From Chloroflexota bacterium (lineage in GTDB: Bacteria > Chloroflexota > Anaerolineae > J102): a stretch of 5,373 bases of DNA. The DNA lies in assembly GCA_024276255.1 (NCBI GenBank), contig JAJRXO010000359.1, positions 1 to 5,373 of the forward strand. Direction: 5' to 3'. The notes under the pieces are model-generated. The model was given only the letters and a program-made list of their open reading frames with translations. It ran no database searches and was not told where the DNA came from. Position numbers and translations under genes: made by a program. The number at the start of each line of letters is the position of its first letter. Within the stretch, counting starts at the first letter, position 1. Positions 1-4,808 of this stretch are shown in pieces.

Positions 1-445
1 GAAGTTCGTCGGCCGCGTGCAACCGCCCCCAGGCGTCAGCCTGCACGTCAAGGAATCAGTGTTGCCCCCGGCCATCCAGGCCGACTCCGAACAAATCCAC
101 ATTTTATTGCAACATCTTCTGGATAACGCATTTCAGGCCGTCGCCGATACAGGAGGAGAGGTGGAGATCACCCTACAGCCCAGTAGCGATGGCGTCTGGC
201 TCAGTGTCAGCGACACGGGTCCTGGCATCCCGCAGGAACAGTTGGAGCAGATCTTTGAACCGCTCTTCAGCACTCAGCAAAAGGGAATCGGTCTGGGACT
301 GGTTATCTGCCAGCAGATAGCACATCTGCACGGGGGCAGCATCCGCGCAGAGAACCTGGAAGGTGGGGGAGCGCGCTTCAGCGTGTATCTGCCCAATATG
401 CCGTACAACATGCAGCAAGAATTTGTGCAGGATGTTTCCGGCTGA
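1..445 (+). CDS. Sensor histidine kinase, C-terminal ATPase (HATPase_c) fragment
   Basis: This is the catalytic ATP-binding end of a two-component sensor kinase. It uses ATP to phosphorylate a histidine in its own dimerisation domain, and that phosphate is then passed to a response regulator. The frame is already open at base 2 and 147 residues are visible, so the 5' part with the sensor and phospho-acceptor His lies before the window. All the boxes of the Bergerat ATP fold are seen in order: N box HLLDNAFQAV (about 38-47, key Asn42), G1 box DTGPGIP (71-77), F box IFEPLFST (84-91) and G2 box GIGLGL (95-100). The ending VYLP is typical of the domain end, and about 16 residues follow. The kinase looks catalytically intact in this part. 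A response regulator follows 178 nt downstream on the same strand and could be its partner, although that gene has its own probable promoter. The sensed signal cannot be read from this fragment. Confidence 0.93.
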   Translation, partial: KFVGRVQPPPGVSLHVKESVLPPAIQADSEQIHILLQHLLDNAFQAVADTGGEVEITLQPSSDGVWLSVSDTGPGIPQEQLEQIFEPLFSTQQKGIGLGLVICQQIAHLHGGSIRAENLEGGGARFSVYLPNMPYNMQQEFVQDVSG

Positions 446-530
446 AAGGCCAGGTTGCCGATCACGTCGCCGATCGTGTATCGGGACGCTCTCAATCATT
501 GATCGCGAGTCGACGGCTGGGGTGTAATTG

Positions 531-539
531 TGCTACAAT
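531..539 (+). promoter_or_regulatory. Extended -10 promoter upstream of the response regulator
   Basis: The sequence TGC-TACAAT is an extended -10 element (TG at 531-532, hexamer TACAAT at 534-539, five of six matches to TATAAT). No good -35 is seen; the best placed hexamer, around 510-515, is poor, which is common for extended -10 promoters. Transcription would start near 546, giving a leader of about 77 nt before the ATG at 624. An 11-bp dyad, TCAATCATTGA (492-502), lies about 32 bp upstream of the -10. Confidence 0.55.
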
Positions 540-567
540 GATCCGAATTAGTTTTCACCGCGGGCTT

Positions 568-582
568 CACCATCTAATGGTG
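568..582 (+). promoter_or_regulatory. Perfect 6-bp dyad in the response-regulator leader
   Basis: CACCAT-CTA-ATGGTG is a perfect inverted repeat with a 3-nt centre. It begins about 20 nt after the predicted transcription start and ends 41 nt before the ATG. It could be an operator or a small leader hairpin. It overlaps the second copy of a TTCACC direct repeat (554-559 and 566-571, 12-bp period). One such dyad is expected by chance in a window this size, so only its location makes it notable. Confidence 0.3.
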
Positions 583-623
583 TCAAACAGAGAACGCCAC
601 AACCTGACCATACGATCCCTGTT

Positions 624-1361
624 ATGAAATTCGATTATACCTATTACTCAGGCAAACTCATTCTGATCGTCGATGATGAACCTCGCATGATCAAATTCGT
701 GCAGTTCAACCTGGAGCTGGATGGGTTTCGGGTGATCAGCGCCAAGGATGGACTGGACGCCCTGGAAAAAATCCGCACCCAATTGCCAGATCTGGTGGTG
801 CTGGACGTGATGATGCCGCGCATGGATGGCTTCGAAACCCTGCAACGCATCCGCGAATTCTCGGATGTGCCGGTGATCATGCTCACAGTGAAGGACGAGG
901 AAGAGGATAAACATCGCGCGTTCTCCGCCGGTGCGGATGATTATCTGACAAAACCTTTCAGCCCTCGCGAGTTGAGTGATCGCGTGAAAGCTGTGTTACG
1001 CCGGCAGAGCGGGATATCGGCAGCGGACGAGGTGGTGGAAGTGGACGACCGCCTGCAAATTGATTTTTCGCGGCGCGAAGTGTTGGTGGATGGCAAACGC
1101 GTCAGCCTGCGGCCCACCGAGTGGCGTCTGCTCTACCATCTGGTGAAAAATGCCAACTGGGTCATGCCCTCGGAAATGCTGCTGCAAAAGGTGTGGGGTT
1201 ACGAATACCGCGAGGATGTTCAGCTTCTGCGCCTGTACATCGCCTATCTACGCAGTAAAATCGAAAAGGATTCCGGCAATCCCCAATACATCATGACCGA
1301 ACGCGGGGTGGGCTATCGTTTTGTCATGCCCAAAAAGGAAGAGAATACAAACTCAGGCTGA
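624..1361 (+). CDS. Two-component response regulator, OmpR/PhoB family
   Basis: The product is a 245-residue cytoplasmic transcription factor switched on by phosphorylation. The receiver domain (about 12-127) has the acidic pair D17-D18, phospho-acceptor D61 in LVVLDVMMP, switch Thr88, Tyr107 and Lys110 in the TKPF motif, so all phosphorylation residues are present. The OmpR-type winged helix-turn-helix (about 140-235) shows the usual LRPTEWRLLYHLV, VWGYEYRE and TERGVGYRF blocks. The recognition helix probably lies around VQLLRLYIAYLRSKIE. Length is normal for the family, with a 10-residue lead before the first strand. The ATG at 624 is the only sensible start, yet no Shine-Dalgarno sequence precedes it. 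The upstream gene is a histidine kinase fragment, a possible partner. The stop overlaps the recF stop from the other strand by 9 bp. The regulon cannot be told; resemblance to PhoP, MtrA or KdpE is general only. Confidence 0.95.
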   Translation: MKFDYTYYSGKLILIVDDEPRMIKFVQFNLELDGFRVISAKDGLDALEKIRTQLPDLVVLDVMMPRMDGFETLQRIREFSDVPVIMLTVKDEEEDKHRAFSAGADDYLTKPFSPRELSDRVKAVLRRQSGISAADEVVEVDDRLQIDFSRREVLVDGKRVSLRPTEWRLLYHLVKNANWVMPSEMLLQKVWGYEYREDVQLLRLYIAYLRSKIEKDSGNPQYIMTERGVGYRFVMPKKEENTNSG

Positions 1362-2603
1362 GTGCGCCTTCTCGTCGGTATCCGGGACGGTGGCAATGCT
1401 GATCTGACCCTGATGCACGTGCAGACGCAAGGCTGTATGCAGGAGCGGAGTGTCGAAATGACTCCAGTCAGTGGTGGTGATGATCGCCTGGCTGGCCGTG
1501 CGCAACATGTCGACCAGCATGGCGCGGCGACTGGCATCCAGCTCCGACATGACATCATCGAGCAGCAGCAAGGGGCTGAAGCCGCTGACCTGTCTCATGA
1601 TCGTAACTTCCGCCAGTTTGCTGGCCAGGGCTGCGGTGCGCTGCTGCCCGCGTGAGCCATACATGCGTAGATTACGCTGGCCCAGATAAAAACCCAGGTC
1701 GTCCCGATGCGGACCCAGCAGCGTCATCCCGGCAGACAGATCACGGTTCGTGCTCACATGCAGATGAGCAATAAACGAAGCCCGTACATCATCGACGGCC
1801 AATTCGCTATACATGACCCCCTGTTCCCGCAAATGCTGGGTGCTCGGGTAGGCAGGTGAACGCGAGGAGGGAAAATGGCCCGGATCAAAGCTGGGGAGAT
1901 AGCGCAGTTGCAGACGTTCGTATCCGCCGCTCAGATCGAGATGACGCAAACTGGCCTCGTTATGAATCTGGTTGATCAGCCATTGCCGGCGGGCGATCAC
2001 CAGGCTGCCCGTCGAGGCGAGTTTTTCGTCCCAGAAATGCAACTGATCGCCGGCACCGCGACCTGTGGCCGCCAGTTGGCGTAACAAGGCGTTGCGCTGG
2101 GCCAGGGCTTTGTTGTACTCGCTCAGGGCCCGGCAATACGCGGGCTCAATCTGGCACAGGGCGATATCAAGATAACGACGGCGGCCGCTGGGCGAACCCG
2201 CCACCAGCTCCACATCCTCCGGGCGAAACAGCACCACCAGCAGATGCCCGATTAGATCCATGGCCCGCTTGTTCACGCCATTGATGCGCACCTGCTTACG
2301 CATACGCCCGTTGTTCTGTCCAGGCATCAGCGTGATATCCAACTTCTCGCTGTGCTCGTTTTTACGCACTTCCGCGGCCAGACGCATGAAAGGATACGGT
2401 TCTGACTGCGCCAGCCAGTTCAAGAGTTCAACATCGCTGCTGGTGCGCGGGGAGCGGCTGGTCGCCAGATAAACGATCGCTTCCAACAGATTCGATTTAC
2501 CCTGAGCATTGGCTCCCTGCACAATCGTCACCCCCGGCGGGAATGCCAATTCCAGCCGGGTATAATTACGATAGTTCGATAAAGAAAGATGCTGTAACTG
2601 CAT
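1353..2603 (-). CDS. recF: DNA replication and repair protein RecF
   Basis: RecF is an ABC/SMC-like ATPase that, with RecO and RecR, helps load RecA onto SSB-coated single-stranded gaps. The N-terminus MQLQHLSLSNYRNY is the classic RecF opening and fixes the ATG at 2603, giving 416 residues. This is somewhat longer than the usual 360-400. Walker A is GANAQGKS (30-37), the family motif LLGPHRDDL lies at about 295-303, the ABC signature is SRGQQ (317-321), and Walker B LLLLDD (345-350) is followed by the D-loop SELD (353-356). The ATPase is therefore apparently intact. The frame stays open upstream to a GTG at 2681, which would add 26 residues. No clear Shine-Dalgarno precedes the ATG, so this alternative cannot be fully excluded. 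The gene is not next to dnaA or dnaN here; a DksA-like gene precedes it. It ends tail to tail with the response regulator, sharing 9 bp, and no terminator is seen between them. Confidence 0.95.
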   Translation of the reverse strand: MQLQHLSLSNYRNYTRLELAFPPGVTIVQGANAQGKSNLLEAIVYLATSRSPRTSSDVELLNWLAQSEPYPFMRLAAEVRKNEHSEKLDITLMPGQNNGRMRKQVRINGVNKRAMDLIGHLLVVLFRPEDVELVAGSPSGRRRYLDIALCQIEPAYCRALSEYNKALAQRNALLRQLAATGRGAGDQLHFWDEKLASTGSLVIARRQWLINQIHNEASLRHLDLSGGYERLQLRYLPSFDPGHFPSSRSPAYPSTQHLREQGVMYSELAVDDVRASFIAHLHVSTNRDLSAGMTLLGPHRDDLGFYLGQRNLRMYGSRGQQRTAALASKLAEVTIMRQVSGFSPLLLLDDVMSELDASRRAMLVDMLRTASQAIITTTDWSHFDTPLLHTALRLHVHQGQISIATVPDTDEKAHSA

Positions 2604-2698
2604 AGTCGCCAAAGGCAGGGGTAGGATCAATGCCAGGCCGTTGTCCGCCCGCAGCAGCTCGCACCGCCGATTCGCCGCCACGGCTCCAGGCCAGGCAC

Positions 2699-2707
2699 AT
2701 TATAACA
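2699..2707 (-). promoter_or_regulatory. Perfect extended -10 promoter for recF
   Basis: Read on the minus strand this is TGT-TATAAT: a perfect -10 hexamer (2699-2704) preceded by TG at the extended -10 position (2706-2707). The -35 region is poor and holds a palindrome, CGGGCCCG (2717-2724). The start would be near 2692, about 90 nt before the recF ATG and about 11 nt before the alternative GTG at 2681. It lies downstream of the terminator-like hairpin of the preceding gene, so recF is probably transcribed independently. Confidence 0.65.
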
Positions 2708-2727
2708 CAATTTCCACGGGCCCGGAT

Positions 2728-2769
2728 CACAAACAGGCAGGCAAAGGATGTTATTCCTCAGCCTGCCTG
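2728..2769 (-). terminator. Probable terminator after the DksA-like gene
   Basis: A perfect 9-bp inverted repeat (CAGGCAGGC at 2734-2742 and GCCTGCCTG at 2761-2769) encloses a second short AGGA/TCCT stem (2745-2748 with 2755-2758) and a 6-nt loop. On the minus strand the hairpin begins 25 nt after the DksA-like stop codon and is followed by TTTGTG, a short and imperfect U-tract. This fits a weak intrinsic terminator or attenuator. There is no T-run on the plus-strand side. Confidence 0.6.
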
Positions 2770-2794
2770 GCCATTGCCTGGATGCAGTTACGTG

Positions 2795-3190
2795 TTAGCC
2801 GAACGAATAATCTTCAGCATTCCAGCGCCGGGTGGACATCACACCACGACGGCGCAAGCGATCCACCTCGGCCTGGCATTTCACGCACAGCGTGGCCTCG
2901 GGTTTCACTTCCAACCGCTCGGGCGAGATCGCTTTGCCGCAGCGCTCGCAGATACCGTACGTGCCCTGTTCCATGGCGCGCAAGGCATCCTCGGTGGCAG
3001 CCAGCTCCGATTGCAGGGTTTCCAGCAGGGCGACGCTCTTTTCGCGTTCTACCACATCCGGATCCCCCTCGTCAACGTCCATATCAACTTCCCCGCGCAA
3101 GGTCTCCTGCAGGGCAGCGATATCCTCGAGCAAACTCTGACGACGGGCAAGCAAGATATTTTTTTCTTCTGAGAGTGGATTATCTGTCAT
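2795..3190 (-). CDS. TraR/DksA-family C4 zinc-finger protein
   Basis: This is a 131-residue cytoplasmic protein of the TraR/DksA family. These proteins insert a coiled coil into the RNA polymerase secondary channel and alter initiation, often together with ppGpp. The layout fits: two charged helices (about 8-35 and 45-75) form the hairpin coiled coil, followed by the zinc finger C81-x2-C84-x17-C102-x2-C105 with the usual family spacing. The intervening GTYGICERCG and RLEVKPEATLC blocks are typical. A basic RLRRRG stretch and a short tail follow. At the expected coiled-coil tip the sequence is DEGDPDVVE, not the DxxDxA motif of E. coli DksA, so DksA-like activity should not be assumed. E. coli DksA is 151 residues, so this one is shorter. 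The start is well supported: GGAG (3200-3203) stands 9 nt before the ATG. A hairpin follows the stop and separates it from recF. Confidence 0.9.
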   Translation of the reverse strand: MTDNPLSEEKNILLARRQSLLEDIAALQETLRGEVDMDVDEGDPDVVEREKSVALLETLQSELAATEDALRAMEQGTYGICERCGKAISPERLEVKPEATLCVKCQAEVDRLRRRGVMSTRRWNAEDYSFG

Positions 3191-3466
3191 GTTTTTATTC
3201 TCCGATTCGGACAGGTTAAGACCAGTTCATAACCACGCGGGACAAGGGTCATTTCAGTAGACGATCACGCACAAACATACCGGTCGGGCGGAGTTGAGAA
3301 CTGAGCCTGTTCAGCAAGATGGGGAAGCAGGAAATGACTTGGTTGTGTTATCGACACATCCGTGATCTTTGGGACACCACAAATTAAAACATAGAAACGA
3401 CATTGGCGAAGCCGGAACACTCGGGCTTCACGGGCAAAGATTGAGTTGTCACAAAATGGACGCATT

Positions 3467-3495
3467 ATTTAACACACATCTTACCAAAATGTCAA
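3467..3495 (-). promoter_or_regulatory. Probable minus-strand promoter with consensus -35, overlapped by a palindrome
   Basis: Read on the minus strand, a perfect TTGACA (3490-3495) is followed after exactly 17 bp by TTAAAT (3467-3472, four of six matches to TATAAT). The start would be near 3460. The only gene downstream on this strand is the DksA-like one, whose ATG lies about 270 nt away, so the leader would be unusually long. The -35 overlaps the palindrome AAATGT-CA-ACATTT (3487-3500), a plausible repressor site. Confidence 0.5.
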
Positions 3496-3500
3496 CATTT
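3487..3500. promoter_or_regulatory. 14-bp palindrome, candidate operator
   Basis: AAATGT-CA-ACATTT is a perfect 6-2-6 inverted repeat covering the -35 of the minus-strand promoter. A dimeric helix-turn-helix repressor bound here would block that promoter. The regulator is unknown. A dyad of this size is expected about once by chance in the window, so the support comes from its overlap with the -35. Confidence 0.35.
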
Positions 3501-3695
3501 GCCCGAAAGAAAATCAGCTTGTGCCGAATGTTTTATGTTTCGCCGCCATCGCCATTCGCCATGGGAGGGGGCCTTTGCCGGAGAACGCCAGGCTTCACCC
3601 CCACGGAGGTGGGCCATAATGACGCTGGGCCGGTGCACACTCAAGGAGGAACCTGAGCAATCCTGCCACTTTTGGGGGACGCACCCCAGGATAAC

Positions 3696-3724
3696 TTGGG
3701 CGGTATGCAATGTTCGCGTATAAT
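3696..3724 (+). promoter_or_regulatory. ruvB promoter, TTGGGC-17-TATAAT
   Basis: TTGGGC (3696-3701) and a perfect TATAAT (3719-3724) are separated by the ideal 17 bp. Transcription would begin near 3731, giving a leader of about 28 nt to the ATG at 3759. This promoter lies inside the longest possible ruvB reading frame (open from 3672), which shows that upstream in-frame ATGs at 3672 and 3723 are not the start. Confidence 0.75.
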
Positions 3725-3758
3725 GTTTGTGCCTTCATCATTCAAACGAGCATCTTCC

Positions 3759-4805
3759 ATGAGCGATTCCCGCCACATTGCCCCTGAACCTCAACCCGGC
3801 GACAGCCTGGATGTTGCCCTGCGCATCCGCCATCTGCACGAGCTGGTGGGTCAGGACACAGTACGCAACAACCTGCAGATCCTGCTGGAGGCTGCCCGGC
3901 AACGCGGGGACAGCCTTGATCACATCCTCCTGTATGGCCCGCCGGGACTGGGCAAAACCACGGTAGCTCACATCGTGGCCAATGAAATGCAGGTTAACCT
4001 GAAGGTGACAGCCGGTCCGGCCATTGAACGGGCAGGCGATCTGGCGGCCATACTCACCAATTTGCGCAAAGGCGATATCCTGTTCATCGACGAAATCCAT
4101 CGTCTGGGGCGGGCGGTAGAAGAGATCCTGTATCCAGCCATGGAGGATTTTGCCCTGGATATCATCATCGGCAAAGGCCCCAGCGCCCGCAACATCCGCC
4201 TGAAACTACCCCACTTCACGGTCATTGGCGCCACCACGCGGCTGGCGCTGCTCACGGCGCCATTGCGAGGCCGCTTCGGGGCGGTGTTGCGCTTCGAATA
4301 TTACGACATCAACGCCATCGAACATATCATCAAACGCGCGGCCCACCTGCATTCCATCCCCTTCACCCCGGAGGGTGTCCATACCATCGCCCTGCGGGCA
4401 CGCGGCACGCCACGCGTGGCTCTGCGTCTGTTCCGTCGCGTACGCGATTACGCCCAGGTACGGGCCAATGGCGAGATCACAGCCGAAGCTGCTGCTGCAG
4501 CCATGGATTTGCTGGAGATCGACGCCCTGGGACTGGACAGCCTGGATCGTATGGTGCTACGCTCCATCATCGAAAAATTCGGCGGCGGCCCCGTGGGCCT
4601 GGAAACCATCGCCGCCAGTGTCAGCGAAGAGTCCGACACCATCATGGACGTGGTCGAACCATATCTGCTGCAACTCGGCTTCATCGAACGAACGCCGCGC
4701 GGTCGCCTGGCCACCAGGGGCGCCTACGCGCATCTGGGCATCCCCTATCCCCAAACCAACTCCCCGGAGGCGGGCGAGCAGCCCAGCCTTTTTGATCCAT
4801 CATAA
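3759..4805 (+). CDS. ruvB: Holliday junction branch-migration DNA helicase RuvB
   Basis: RuvB is the hexameric AAA+ motor that, with RuvA, drives branch migration of Holliday junctions in recombination and fork repair. The ATG at 3759 gives 348 residues, normal for the family; the frame extends upstream only through the promoter. Seen in order: Walker A GPPGLGKT (60-67), Walker B ILFIDE (107-112) followed by the hallmark EEILYPAMEDF, sensor 1 GATTR (157-161), arginine finger R170 in PLRGRFG, sensor 2 GTPR (216-219), then the C-terminal winged helix with FGGGPVGL and TPRGRLAT. Several positions usually well conserved differ: ALRIRHL where LRP is normal, HRLGR for HRLNR, LALLTAPLRGRF for AGLLTSPLRDRF, and VALRL for IANRL. 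All catalytic motifs remain, so it is probably functional. The ribosome site is weak (ACGAG 8 nt before the ATG). ruvA and ruvC are not in the window. A C26 amidase gene follows after 3 nt. Confidence 0.96.
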   Translation: MSDSRHIAPEPQPGDSLDVALRIRHLHELVGQDTVRNNLQILLEAARQRGDSLDHILLYGPPGLGKTTVAHIVANEMQVNLKVTAGPAIERAGDLAAILTNLRKGDILFIDEIHRLGRAVEEILYPAMEDFALDIIIGKGPSARNIRLKLPHFTVIGATTRLALLTAPLRGRFGAVLRFEYYDINAIEHIIKRAAHLHSIPFTPEGVHTIALRARGTPRVALRLFRRVRDYAQVRANGEITAEAAAAAMDLLEIDALGLDSLDRMVLRSIIEKFGGGPVGLETIAASVSEESDTIMDVVEPYLLQLGFIERTPRGRLATRGAYAHLGIPYPQTNSPEAGEQPSLFDPS

Positions 4806-4808
4806 ACC

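Larger units (their letters stand above)
3191..3758. other. 568-nt intergenic region between the DksA-like gene and ruvB; no convincing gene
   Basis: This is a divergent regulatory region. From 3191 to about 3550 it is visibly richer in A+T than the genes and holds dyads at 3344-3358 (TGTGT-5-ACACA), 3408-3429 (GAAGCC-10-GGCTTC) and 3487-3500, plus a wide 8-bp inverted repeat (3431-3438 with 3498-3505). From about 3560 to 3690 it becomes G+C-rich and can form several helices. A short reading frame at 3619-3723 (34 codons) has a textbook GGAGGT 8 nt before its ATG. However, its codons are unlike the neighbouring genes, it matches no family I know, and its stop sits inside the ruvB -10. I see no tRNA, rRNA, insertion sequence or recognised riboswitch. 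Confidence 0.6.

Noticed and set aside
561..570. CGGGCTTCAC also found at 3422-3431, with GGCTTCAC again at 3591-3598
   Set aside because: Exact 10-base repeats are expected by chance many times in a window of this size, so the shared word is not evidence of a common regulator.
2630..3219. Two plus-strand frames of 180 and 192 residues opposite the DksA-like gene
   Set aside because: Antisense shadows; the minus strand has the zinc finger and a good ribosome site.
3265..3465. 66-residue minus-strand reading frame in the intergenic region
   Set aside because: Its ATG lies directly after the predicted minus-strand -10, before the probable transcription start; composition is unlike a protein and no family is recognised.
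3525..3542. CGAA-N10-TTCG dyad as a LexA (SOS) box upstream of ruvB
   Set aside because: It does not fit the GAAC-N4-GTTC or CTG-N10-CAG patterns, and no such box is seen at the recF or ruvB promoters.
3369..3656. 95-residue plus-strand reading frame
   Set aside because: No ribosome site, no recognisable domain, and it crosses dyads and the G+C-rich foldable block; looks like chance.
3540..3690. Signal recognition particle RNA, RNase P RNA, TPP, cobalamin or ZTP riboswitch
   Set aside because: The G+C-rich helices invited comparison, but the invariant cores of these RNAs are absent by eye.
3672..3758. 29-residue N-terminal extension of RuvB
   Set aside because: It overlaps the TTGGGC-17-TATAAT promoter, and RuvB length from 3759 is already normal.
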